The position numbers and the translations under genes are program-made. This document shows positions 15,988 through 23,789 of a stretch of DNA of 64,000 nt, in pieces. The notes beneath the pieces were generated by a model. That model saw only the letters and a list, made by a program, of their open reading frames with translations, was not told the DNA's origin and did not search any database. Within the stretch, counting starts at the first letter, position 1. Every line of letters starts with the position of its first letter. Source of the stretch: Clostridiales bacterium (lineage in GTDB: Bacteria; Bacillota; Clostridia; Oscillospirales; CAG-272); the NCBI GenBank assembly GCA_022791685.1, contig JAAVZO010000001.1, forward strand, positions 156,527-220,526. The letters are read 5' to 3'.

Positions 15988-17780
15988 TTTATTATATCTC
16001 CCTCATAATCAGAGATTATTCTATATCCGGCACCATCCGGTTCGATTATACTATCGCCGATAATATCAAAAGCGGCAGAATTTATCTTATCTGCCAGTGC
16101 ATCGGCAAGCATAGCAGCTGCTGCGGCTGCCTTTGCGACTCCACCGCTGTCGCCGTCGGCGAGTGAGCGCAGCGCGGTTATTTCAGCGTCGCCAAGCGAG
16201 GATATGAGCAGCGCAAATTCATCGTCGCCGCTGATACTTGTATCACTTATGCGAGTATCAGTTATAAACTGCGATATATCTGTTTGTGGCGCTGCAATAT
16301 CAACCGAAGTTGGCTCAGGTATATCTCCTGCTTCGTTATACTCATCATCGTTCATGGAGTTTGTGAGTATTTCAGTAGTGCTCCACGATTTCTGCTCAAT
16401 CGCAAGCGCATTTTCGAGCGACAAAGTTGTCGATGTCGGCTCGTATAATTTATCATATTCATTCTGCTGCACGACTTCGGCAGGTTTAGATTTTGTCGCC
16501 TTTTTAACCGGAAGTTCCCGGTCAAAATACTCATCCACACACCGCTTCATTTCCTCGGTGATATTCTCGACCTTTAGTCTGGCTTTTATTCCCAGTGCCA
16601 TTCGGACGCGATTCTCACAATACTTGATAATATCGGTAACGATGATCTTAAATTTTGGTGAGCGCGTGTAGGATGTATAATCTACCGTCAGGCAGCGCTT
16701 CATATCGTACACACATAATGCGCCGCTGTATGCGTCACGCACAATTTGAGCTGGAGCAGCGTTTATTTCGCTTCCGCCGTTGACAAGCAGCTCGTGATAG
16801 ACCTTCTCGAACGCCGCTGATATATGCTTTGAAAACAGCTCGATATTTTCATTTGAAACATATCGGCTTGTGCGCCAGTCATAATTTGACGAATACGCAA
16901 GAATACTTGCAGCGCCGTCATTTGTATGGCTGGTATCCATATAAAATTCCTTGAAAGTCGCGACTGTAACAACAGCCTGCGAAATCGCTTCAAGCCGCTT
17001 CGTCGGGCAGGGAAGCTGGTATATCAGACAGTAATCACAGAGCCATTCACATAGATAATTGTCAATACGCGGAAATTTCGGACGGTATGCAAGCCAGATG
17101 TCGCAAAGCAGCTCGACTCCGCGTGCTGGCTCGATAAGGTCGGGACAGTTGAGAATCTCGTATACGTACAGCAATATATAACTGTAATCAGCGCGTGGAT
17201 ACTTACCGTTTCTGACTTGGGAACGCCAATAAATATACCATTTCAGCTGTGCATAGCTCAGTTGATTGTACTGCGGAATATATGAAAAGAAAGATACCGG
17301 CTCGCATTCAGAAATGGTGCGATTCCAAAGGCGATGTGCGTCAGTGCTGAATTTCTCGTAAAAGTTGTATTTAGTCTGCCACTTTGAAACCGCGACACGT
17401 TTGATTATACTGCTGTCCGGCTCATATATGAGATAGGGTTCAAGCGGCTTAGGTTCGTTCTGTGCAGCACGCATACGGAGCGGTGCTTCACGAAGTCGGC
17501 GCGCTTCCTCACGAGGCGATATCGGAGTTGGCGGAGTGGACTGCGTATTTGTATTTGACGGCATACTTGCAGTGTTAGTTGTTCGCGGGGAGTTCAAACC
17601 TCCATCCCGCGGCGGAATTGCTGCGCCATGGTCAGTATTGTTAGATTTTGCGCTGACTTCAATTTCAACTGTATCGGTGCTAAGCTCGCGGCGCGGCATT
17701 ACTGGACGCTTCTGCGGCAGCAGACTGTCAAGATCCCAGAAGTTATCGATATCATCAAGACTCCGTTGTTTATCGCTCAA
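15975..17780 (-). CDS. TerB_N domain protein of a BREX-like ATPase/helicase group
   Basis: 601 residues. The first 110 are Pro/Thr/Ser-rich and low in complexity. From about 120 to 330 is a TerB_N domain with the diagnostic run FFSYIPQYNQLSYAQLKWY, then WRSQVRNGKYPRADYSYILLY and DIWLAYRPKFPRIDNYLCEW. The C-terminal third is acidic and may include a degenerate TerB_C region. TerB-related proteins occur in tellurite-resistance-like and predicted DNA-processing systems; biochemistry is lacking. The start is TTG at 17780 with GGAGG 7 nt upstream. It is the first gene of the operon and overlaps the ATPase by 13 bp. It has its own strong promoter at 17840-17868. Confidence 0.85.
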   Translation of the reverse strand: MSDKQRSLDDIDNFWDLDSLLPQKRPVMPRRELSTDTVEIEVSAKSNNTDHGAAIPPRDGGLNSPRTTNTASMPSNTNTQSTPPTPISPREEARRLREAPLRMRAAQNEPKPLEPYLIYEPDSSIIKRVAVSKWQTKYNFYEKFSTDAHRLWNRTISECEPVSFFSYIPQYNQLSYAQLKWYIYWRSQVRNGKYPRADYSYILLYVYEILNCPDLIEPARGVELLCDIWLAYRPKFPRIDNYLCEWLCDYCLIYQLPCPTKRLEAISQAVVTVATFKEFYMDTSHTNDGAASILAYSSNYDWRTSRYVSNENIELFSKHISAAFEKVYHELLVNGGSEINAAPAQIVRDAYSGALCVYDMKRCLTVDYTSYTRSPKFKIIVTDIIKYCENRVRMALGIKARLKVENITEEMKRCVDEYFDRELPVKKATKSKPAEVVQQNEYDKLYEPTSTTLSLENALAIEQKSWSTTEILTNSMNDDEYNEAGDIPEPTSVDIAAPQTDISQFITDTRISDTSISGDDEFALLISSLGDAEITALRSLADGDSGGVAKAAAAAAMLADALADKINSAAFDIIGDSIIEPDGAGYRIISDYEGDIIKCLK

Positions 17781-17839
17781 AATTACGCCTCCGTATCGAA
17801 TGTATGTTCTTATAGTTTGCGACAGTTTCTTATTATATT

Positions 17840-17868
17840 ATTTTAACATATAATTTCTCCACTGTCAA
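17840..17868 (-). promoter_or_regulatory. Promoter of the TerB_N/DUF2791 operon
   Basis: Minus strand: TTGACA (17863-17868), 17 nt, TAAAAT (17840-17845) with extended TGT. Confidence 0.8.
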
Positions 17869-17905
17869 GTATTTTACAGAGCTAAGACGTAAATATTTGC
17901 AAAAA

Positions 17906-17937
17906 ATATGCAGACGAGTGATTGCTCGTCTGCATAT
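17906..17937 (-). terminator. Terminator of CBM9 locus 1
   Basis: Perfect 13-bp stem ATATGCAGACGAG / CTCGTCTGCATAT, followed on the minus strand by TTTTT. Its sequence differs from that of locus 2 (54260) although the position is the same. Confidence 0.85.
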
Positions 17938-17953
17938 CTTTATATAAAAATAC

Positions 17954-18059
17954 TGCGGTGAATTGAAAACACGAAGTATTTTTTGTATTCAAATATAGTT
18001 TGGTTCTCTATATACACTTAAATAATCCATAGCCCACAATAGCTCTACAATTCACCGCA
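17954..18059 (-). repeat. 3' inverted-repeat element of CBM9 locus 1
   Basis: A perfect 12-bp inverted repeat, TGCGGTGAATTG (17954-17965) and CAATTCACCGCA (18048-18059), frames an AT-rich stretch of about 80 nt. The same element with small changes follows the second CBM9 gene (54304-54416). In RNA it would form a long 3'-UTR stem between the stop codon and the terminator. Confidence 0.75.
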
Positions 18060-18110
18060 ATAAATTTATCATAACTTATTTGCGGCGCTTTGTTGCTACT
18101 GCTGTAGTTG

Positions 18111-18896
18111 CTAACAGTACCCCCCCCCGCATGCTGCGAGGAGTGCGAGCGCTGCAGGATCTGCAGTCTTTGCCGAAGCTTCTGCTTCTGCCTTAGCCTT
18201 TTCTTCTGCGATGATGTCTGCTACCTTCTTATCGCTCAGGAGACACTGTCCGTATACCGACGGGTCGGAGGATGCCTTGTCTATTGCATCAGACCATCCG
18301 AGGCAAACGTTACGAACTCCCTTACCTTCTGCGTCATCATTGTACTGGAAGTCTATTCCGAAGTACTCCCCTGCTCCACCAACTGCACTGATGTCTACTG
18401 CTACTTCTATTATGCAGCCCTTGGTTGTTCTTGCGTAGCCGTACACTTCAGCCGCAAGGTCTCCACCCTTATTGTCGGAGAACAGGCGATTCTGAGTCTT
18501 GTCGCCAGTGTTAGCGTTATCAAGCTTAATGAAGTACTCTACAGAGTCCTGATCCCACGGATTTGCACCTACTGTGCTGATTACGTTATCCTCTACTTCA
18601 AAAAGGATGTAGAGCGTATTGTTTCCGTTCCAAAGTACTTTCGAATTTACTACAGCATAGTCCTTACCAGCAACCTTGCTTGTGTCTCCAAACCATGCCG
18701 AAGCGTTCTCTTTTACAATATCAACCGGAATTACTGGTGCGTAGTTCCATACATCATCAATTTTGCCATCTACTGTTACATCTGCGATATATGCTTCGCA
18801 GGTCTTGCGTCCAGCTACTGCCGGTGCTGCAAGTATATTTACCGCGAGCAGCGATGCGAGTGCTGTCGCTGATGCGATCGTCGCGAGTTTTTTCAT
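18111..18896 (-). CDS. Secreted CBM9-like surface protein, C-terminus shifted at a G9 tract (copy 1)
   Basis: As written, 261 residues. A signal peptide (MKKLATIASATALASLLAVN, cleavage near AAPAVAG) is followed by one CBM9-like beta-sandwich domain with DGKIDDVWNYAP, LYILFEVED, DSVEYFI and GCIIEVAVDIS. CBM9 domains bind sugars and sugar ends. The protein stops at CGGGYC because of a nine-G run (18120-18128). One more G gives a 273-residue protein ending in a hydrophobic stretch and TKRRK, with KTADP just before it, like a sortase-type or tail anchor, exactly as in copy 2 (54430-55251). So this allele should be secreted, not anchored. The ATG at 18896 or 18902 follows AAAGGA. Strong promoter at 18962-18990. 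Confidence 0.85.
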   Translation of the reverse strand: MKKLATIASATALASLLAVNILAAPAVAGRKTCEAYIADVTVDGKIDDVWNYAPVIPVDIVKENASAWFGDTSKVAGKDYAVVNSKVLWNGNNTLYILFEVEDNVISTVGANPWDQDSVEYFIKLDNANTGDKTQNRLFSDNKGGDLAAEVYGYARTTKGCIIEVAVDISAVGGAGEYFGIDFQYNDDAEGKGVRNVCLGWSDAIDKASSDPSVYGQCLLSDKKVADIIAEEKAKAEAEASAKTADPAALALLAACGGGYC

Positions 18897-18961
18897 TGTC
18901 ATAATTCCTTTCACATACCTCGCCTTCATGTGAGAAATTTTGGATAATTAAGTGTATTGTT

Positions 18962-18990
18962 ATTATATCACATATCTTGCATTTTGTCAA
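18962..18990 (-). promoter_or_regulatory. Promoter of CBM9 copy 1
   Basis: Minus strand: TTGACA (18985-18990), 17 nt, TATAAT (18962-18967), extended -10 TGA. Confidence 0.87.
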
Positions 18991-19028
18991 GCTATTCGTT
19001 ACATTTTCTACGACTTAATTAAAAACAC

Positions 19029-19060
19029 GCCCCGAACCGCAGTTTTTCGCAGTTCGGAGC
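19029..19060 (-). terminator. Terminator of nrdD
   Basis: Minus-strand hairpin GCTCCGAACTGCG-aaaaa-CTGCGGTTCGGGGC (G-U pairs allowed) followed by GTGTTTTTAATT. Confidence 0.8.
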
Positions 19061-19078
19061 GAATTTCATTTTAATAGA

Positions 19079-21421
19079 TCATATCTCCTCAATCTCGCTT
19101 CTGACCGAGTGCTTGACGCGGTCGCGAACCTCTGCAAGCTTCGCGTCATTGAAGCTGTCGAGTGTACCGACGAGATATCCGGTTATACGGCGGATACGCT
19201 CGAATTTGCCTTTGCCATCAGCCTCTGTACGGTGACAATGCGGGCACTCATTTCCGATTATGCCGGTATAGCCGCATACCGGATCGCGGTCGACTGGATG
19301 GTTTATCGAGCCGTAGCCAACGCCAGATTCCTTCATACAGCGGATTATCGACTCGAATGCGTCGAGATTCTCGAGCGGGTCACCGTCAAGCTCAACATAG
19401 GTGATATGTCCGCCATTCGTTAGCTCATGATAAGGCGCTTCAAGCTTTATCTTATCTGCTGCCGATATGTCATAGTATACTGGTACATGGAAGGAGTTAG
19501 TATAATATTCGCGGTCGGTAACGCCCGGGATAGTGCCGTATTTCTTATTATCAATGCGAACAAAGCGTCCAGATAATCCCTCAGCCGGCGTTCCGATTAT
19601 CGAGAAGTTGAGCCCGTATTTCTTGCAGGCTTCATCGGCACGCTTTCTCATAAAACCGACTATCTCAAGTCCAAGATTCTGCGCATCAGCCGACTCACCG
19701 TGGTGCTTGCCTATAAGAGCCTTCAGGCACTCTGCAAGTCCTATAAAACCAATAGTAAGCGTGCCATGCTTCAATATCTCACCGACCTTGTCATCAATTG
19801 AAAGCTTGTCCGAGCCGATCCAGATACCCTGTCCCATGAGGAACGGATAATTGCGAACTGTCTTTTCACTTTGCAGCTTCAAACGGTCGAGCAGCTGGTC
19901 GATGACTATAGAGATCTTGCGGTCGAGCTCCTCAAAGAACCAGTCTACATTGCCCTTCGCATTTATCGCAATGCGCGGCAGATTTATCGAAGTAAAGCTG
20001 AGATTGCCGCGTCCATATACAACCTCCTGTGACGGGTCATAATTGTTCGCCATTACGCGGGTACGGCAGCCCATATACGCAATTTCGGTCTCTGGATGTC
20101 CCTCTTTATAATAGCGAAGGTTAAACGGCGCGTCGATAAACGAGAAGTTCGGGAAAAGACGCTTAGCAGAGACCTTGCAGGCAAGCTTAAATATATCATA
20201 GTTCGGGTCGCCGGGGTTATAGTTTACACCTTCCTTGACCTTGAATATCTGAATCGGGAAAATCGGAGTCTCCCCATTGCCAAGTCCAGCTTCCGTAGCA
20301 AGGAGTATGCTCTTCATTACGAGTCTACCTTCAGCTGACGTATCCATACCGTAGTTGAGCGAGCTAAACGGGATCTGCGCACCAGCACGTGAGTGCATAG
20401 TGTTGAGATTGTGTATCAGCGCCTCCATAGCCTGATAGGTCGCACGTTCGGTCTCAGCAACGGTGTAACGTCTGACGGTGTCAATAACACGCGTTGATAT
20501 CTCAGCGCCATATTTTTCTGCTATCAGCTTGTCAAGCGCGCTGACAAATATATTATCATCCGCAAGAACAGGTTCACGTCCAGTGTCATTCTTGACGGTA
20601 TTAAGAATCTCATCTGCAAGTGCATCTGCGTTATCAGCATTGCAAAGCATATCAAGCGCTTTTGCAAGGTTTTTGCGGTACAGCTTTGTATATGTCTTCT
20701 TAACTCCGGGCACCATGCTGTATTCAAAATTAGGTATGCTCTGACCGCCATGCTGGTCATTCTGATTCGACTGTATAGCAATGCAGGCGAGTGCAGAATA
20801 GCTTGCTATATCCTTCGGTGTACGCAAAAAGCCATCCCCGGTAGAAAAACCTTTCTCGAATAATCTTTCAAGGTCTATCTGGCAGCAGGTAGTTGTAAGC
20901 GTCAAAAAGTCAAGGTCGTGGATATGGATATCACCTTCGCGGTGAGCTTTTGAATGGATCGGGTCAAGCACAAACATCTCATTAAACTGCTTTGCACCCT
21001 CTGAGCCATACTTCAGCATTGTACCCATAGCAGTGTCGCCGTTTATATTAGCATTCTCGCGCTTGATATTGGAATCCTTAGCCGACTTGAATGTGAGGTC
21101 CTCATATATTTTCATCAGCTTGGAATCCATCTCACGTGCGCGTGTACGCTCGGCACGGTATAGTATATACTCCTTCGCTGTACGTGCATGACCATTATTC
21201 ACAAGCACACGCTCAACAGTGTCCTGTATCTGCTCTACGCTCGGAACACCATTCTCACCGTATTCACGCTCAAGCTCGTTTGCTACCTTGCAGGCAAGAT
21301 CCATCGCAGTCGAATAGTCGTGTCCGCCGACTGCCTCCGCCGCTCTGAATATCGCCTTTGCTATCTTCTCTATATTAAAAGGGACTTCACGTCCATCACG
21401 TTTGATTATTTTTGTTATCAT
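19079..21421 (-). CDS. nrdD: Anaerobic (class III) ribonucleoside-triphosphate reductase
   Basis: 780 residues. It reduces NTPs to dNTPs under anaerobic conditions using a glycyl radical. An N-terminal ATP-cone (about 3-90, IKRDGREVPFNIEKIAKAI) gives allosteric control. The C-terminal zinc site is CGYTG...CPHCHR and the radical loop is RRITGYLVG, with the radical glycine in ITGY. The activating radical-SAM enzyme NrdG is not adjacent: downstream is the CBM9 gene and upstream an XRE gene. The only activase in the window (51258) belongs to a different glycyl radical enzyme. Control is probably by NrdR (boxes at 21546-21592) and by the hairpin in the leader. Confidence 0.97.
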   Translation of the reverse strand: MITKIIKRDGREVPFNIEKIAKAIFRAAEAVGGHDYSTAMDLACKVANELEREYGENGVPSVEQIQDTVERVLVNNGHARTAKEYILYRAERTRAREMDSKLMKIYEDLTFKSAKDSNIKRENANINGDTAMGTMLKYGSEGAKQFNEMFVLDPIHSKAHREGDIHIHDLDFLTLTTTCCQIDLERLFEKGFSTGDGFLRTPKDIASYSALACIAIQSNQNDQHGGQSIPNFEYSMVPGVKKTYTKLYRKNLAKALDMLCNADNADALADEILNTVKNDTGREPVLADDNIFVSALDKLIAEKYGAEISTRVIDTVRRYTVAETERATYQAMEALIHNLNTMHSRAGAQIPFSSLNYGMDTSAEGRLVMKSILLATEAGLGNGETPIFPIQIFKVKEGVNYNPGDPNYDIFKLACKVSAKRLFPNFSFIDAPFNLRYYKEGHPETEIAYMGCRTRVMANNYDPSQEVVYGRGNLSFTSINLPRIAINAKGNVDWFFEELDRKISIVIDQLLDRLKLQSEKTVRNYPFLMGQGIWIGSDKLSIDDKVGEILKHGTLTIGFIGLAECLKALIGKHHGESADAQNLGLEIVGFMRKRADEACKKYGLNFSIIGTPAEGLSGRFVRIDNKKYGTIPGVTDREYYTNSFHVPVYYDISAADKIKLEAPYHELTNGGHITYVELDGDPLENLDAFESIIRCMKESGVGYGSINHPVDRDPVCGYTGIIGNECPHCHRTEADGKGKFERIRRITGYLVGTLDSFNDAKLAEVRDRVKHSVRSEIEEI

Positions 21422-21505
21422 TTCTCCGCCTCACTTTTTCTTTGTTTAAGTAATTATACGTATAGTAAACTAAAATATAATTCAATTCAATATTGCTTAT
21501 AAATT

Positions 21506-21537
21506 ATCAAACCATACTACAGGTAGTATGGTTTGAT
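21506..21537 (-). other. Perfect hairpin in the nrdD leader
   Basis: ATCAAACCATACTAC-ag-GTAGTATGGTTTGAT, 15 bp paired plus one flanking T-A pair, 2-nt loop, about 85 nt before the start codon and inside the predicted transcript. No T-run follows, so it is not a normal terminator; it could be an mRNA stabiliser or an operator. Confidence 0.7.
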
Positions 21538-21545
21538 ATAAAATA

Positions 21546-21592
21546 ACACTATATATAGTATCTCATACCGTGTAGTATCTATTATATAGCAT
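21546..21592 (-). promoter_or_regulatory. Tandem NrdR boxes of nrdD
   Basis: The site at 21546-21561 (ACACTATATATAGTAT) matches the NrdR box consensus at 15 of 16 positions. A weaker second site begins exactly 31 bp away (21577-21592) and overlaps the -10. Paired boxes about three helical turns apart are typical for NrdR repression of ribonucleotide reductase genes. The nrdR gene itself is not in the window. Confidence 0.75.
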
Positions 21593-21609
21593 TTCGAGTG
21601 AAAAGTCAA
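21581..21609 (-). promoter_or_regulatory. nrdD promoter
   Basis: Minus strand: TTGACT (21604-21609), 17 nt, TATAAT (21581-21586). The -10 overlaps the upstream NrdR box, consistent with repression. Confidence 0.82.
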
Positions 21610-21698
21610 TTAGTAATATCAACGATTATTCAGTGAGATTTTTGTGCAAATATTGGAGTCGATGTATTACTGTATTTAATGTGTACAGTTTTACACAA

Positions 21699-21742
21699 AA
21701 ATAGCCAGATATATTGACTTACATCAATATATCTGGCTATTT
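21699..21742 (-). terminator. Terminator of the zinc-ribbon XRE gene
   Basis: Perfect 19-bp stem AAATAGCCAGATATATTGA / TCAATATATCTGGCTATTT, then TTTTGTG on the minus strand. It follows the stop codon at 21746. Confidence 0.88.
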
Positions 21743-21745
21743 GAG

Positions 21746-22192
21746 CTATGCCTTATTTTTCCAATAATCTAACTTTGGAAGCTGTTCACTGAAAAAATTT
21801 CTTGCCGCATCCGGCAGGAAATTTTCGTTTGAGATATGATCCACAAGAAAATCTAATAGTTCATCAAATGATTCATACACAAACTTGCCGTCAATGTAAC
21901 ACCACTTACAGTAATCCTCATTGAATGAGTTATCCGGCTCGCGCGATATTGTGCTGTCGTCGAGCGGCATTCCGCAGCATTGACAAATGAGCTTCCGCGG
22001 CGAATCAAGCAGCGTATTTATTGATACGTCAAACAGTATCGACATCAGCTTCAGCGTATCAGTATTGGGGATTGTCTCGTCGGTTTCCCAGCGGCTCACC
22101 GCCTGTCTTGTTACAAACAGCTTATCTGCGAGCTCATCCTGCGTCAGATTCTTTGCAGTTCGCAGCGATCTTATAATTTCTCCTGTACTTAT
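21746..22192 (-). CDS. XRE-type regulator with zinc-ribbon tail; no standard start codon
   Basis: A helix-turn-helix XRE domain (IIRSLRTAKNLTQDELADKL, then VTRQAVSRWET) followed by a small zinc-ribbon-like domain with CQCCGMPL and CKWCY, a common architecture of Firmicutes regulators. The conserved HTH begins well upstream of the first ATG/GTG-type codon that would retain it. The natural N-terminus, 8 nt after AAGGGG, falls on ATA (22192-22190), with ATT one codon before; there is no ATG, GTG or TTG. From the internal GTG (22099) the DNA-binding half is lost. So the gene uses a rare start or has lost it by one base change. Confidence 0.7.
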   Translation of the reverse strand: MSTGEIIRSLRTAKNLTQDELADKLFVTRQAVSRWETDETIPNTDTLKLMSILFDVSINTLLDSPRKLICQCCGMPLDDSTISREPDNSFNEDYCKWCYIDGKFVYESFDELLDFLVDHISNENFLPDAARNFFSEQLPKLDYWKNKA

Positions 22193-22272
22193 AATATCTA
22201 CCCCTTATTTAAATATATCTTTTGATATATTATATCATATTGTGAGCCACAATGCAAGCAACTCGCTGTTGC

Positions 22273-23253
22273 TCAGTCATTATTCTTGTCAGAAAAGATA
22301 TTGCATACTACCATGACCGCTCCAAACAATACGCCAGCAACTGGCCAAACGATCCATGTTTTGTTCCAATCGTTGCTGCTAAAGCTCCATATAAAATAAA
22401 TTGCAGTCGTAAGCAGCCAATATATCGCCGCAACACGCGATTTCATTTCACTACTCTGCTTCTCGGCTTTTGTAAATTCACCTTCCTCGAGTAACCGCTG
22501 CATACTTGCCCAGCGTACACCAGCTGTTATAAAAAACATAACACCGATTCCGGCAATTATCATAGTAACTGCAAGCATTATTGCAACAAGTAACTCATCC
22601 TCGCTGAAAGCGCCAGTAAACAACGCTATTGGAGAAAGAATGCAAATGCACGTTCCGATCATGTTAAATTTTGCGTAAGTATTGCGGTATTCCTTCTGAC
22701 GCTCGCGCACCATGCCGATTACACCGTATTCGTTTTCGAAGGGTTCTTTTTCTAAAAATTCATATGGCGCATTTTTAAATCCACAGAAAATAAATATGCA
22801 AACCGCTACTGCTGCTACTATTATAAGAAAAATCATGCCAACTGCCCCTGCAAAATTTTCGGAGATAGGCGGATTTTCGAGCTCAGACAACACACCAAGC
22901 AAAATAAGTGGTATCGGCGAAAGAATACATAGAAATGTAGCAAATGCGATTCGCAGCGACAGATTCTTGCGCAACGTAAGATAATCGTTCGCTTCACTCA
23001 TAGTAACACGACGAATCTGGTTCGAGCTGTCAACCTGCAAAAATTCCTCTGCTTCAAGCTCATCCTTTAAAAGATAGTCAGTCGTAACTCCAAAAATCTG
23101 ACTTAACTGTAGTATCTTCTCAAGCTCGGGAACGGTCTGTGCACTCTCCCATTTCGACACAGCCTGACGCGATACGTTCATCTGCTCCGCAAGCTCCTCC
23201 TGCGACCAACCGTTCTTTTTCCTCAGCCGTATGATCTTATCGGCTAAAATCAT
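22273..23253 (-). CDS. XRE-type regulator with C-terminal membrane domain
   Basis: 326 residues. HTH_3 domain at about 5-62 ([34 protein letters not shown]) followed by a linker and about six membrane segments (roughly 100-120, 134-158, 200-218, 225-247, 275-293, 300-318). HTH-membrane fusions of this sort are frequent in Clostridia and are thought to be membrane-bound regulators; ligands are unknown. The promoter contains three TTGCAAC-type repeats, likely its own operator. Confidence 0.85.
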   Translation of the reverse strand: MILADKIIRLRKKNGWSQEELAEQMNVSRQAVSKWESAQTVPELEKILQLSQIFGVTTDYLLKDELEAEEFLQVDSSNQIRRVTMSEANDYLTLRKNLSLRIAFATFLCILSPIPLILLGVLSELENPPISENFAGAVGMIFLIIVAAVAVCIFIFCGFKNAPYEFLEKEPFENEYGVIGMVRERQKEYRNTYAKFNMIGTCICILSPIALFTGAFSEDELLVAIMLAVTMIIAGIGVMFFITAGVRWASMQRLLEEGEFTKAEKQSSEMKSRVAAIYWLLTTAIYFIWSFSSNDWNKTWIVWPVAGVLFGAVMVVCNIFSDKNND

Positions 23254-23301
23254 TTAAATCACCTCGTTGAACATTCAGAGCGTTTCGCTTCTGTTGCAGT
23301 C

Positions 23302-23330
23302 ATTATAGCATAAATTTCGGTTGCAATCAA
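23302..23330 (-). promoter_or_regulatory. Promoter of the membrane XRE regulator with operator repeats
   Basis: Minus strand: TTGATT (23325-23330), 17 nt, TATAAT (23302-23307). GTTGCA (plus-strand sense) occurs three times, at 23293, 23320 and 23363, placing TGCAAC half-sites at the start region, in the -35 and upstream. Confidence 0.7.
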
Positions 23331-23575
23331 CCAAACGGCAGCTTTCAATCTGTCAACTCACGGTTGCAACTGACGTTTGACAGCAGTTTTTAACCAGTTT
23401 ATTCTAATTATATACATTATTGTATATAAATTACATTTAGTGCGTTTATATCAGTTTCTCCAAAATCTCAAACATTTGTTTTTACCAACAAGCAACATCA
23501 TCACAAAATCGCACTTTAAAACATAACCGACTAAAGTTCATTCCATTTTATCTTAATGTAACTGCGAGATAAAAC

Positions 23576-23609
23576 AAAAAATCGCATTGTATCAAACAAC
23601 GCGATTTTT
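23576..23609 (-). terminator. Terminator of tRNA-Val
   Basis: AAAAATCGCGTTG / CAATGCGATTTTTT stem (minus strand, one G-U pair), directly after the CCA end. Confidence 0.85.
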
Positions 23610-23612
23610 CAT

Positions 23613-23688
23613 TGGTGGAAGCTACAGGGCTCGAACCTGTGACCCTCTGCTTGTAAGGCAGATGCTCTCCCAGCTGAGCTAAGCTTCC
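23613..23688 (-). tRNA. tRNA-Val (anticodon UAC)
   Basis: Acceptor GGAAGCT pairs with AGCTTCC, discriminator A, encoded CCA. Anticodon stem TCTGC/GCAGA with loop CTTACAA gives UAC, reading GUA and other GUN codons. T loop TTCGAGC intact. Confidence 0.95.
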
Positions 23689-23739
23689 ATTTTCTTCGCT
23701 TGAAGTTTGGCGTTTACCTAACTCCCTGCGACGGATAAT

Positions 23740-23768
23740 ATTATATCACATTCCAATCGATTTGTCAA
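23740..23768 (-). promoter_or_regulatory. tRNA-Val promoter
   Basis: Minus strand: TTGACA (23763-23768), 17 nt, TATAAT (23740-23745), extended -10 TGA. Nearly identical to the tRNA-Glu promoter, including the spacer. Confidence 0.88.
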
Positions 23769-23789
23769 TAGGTTTTGCAAAAGTTTTTT

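Noticed and set aside
10673..17780. A complete BREX system
   Set aside because: No PglX-type methylase, PglZ phosphatase, BrxA/B or PglW/Y is encoded in or near the region.
18108..18872. Plus-strand frame opposite CBM9 copy 1
   Set aside because: Cys/Tyr-rich shadow of the minus-strand gene; the same region in copy 2 has no matching frame, so it is not conserved.
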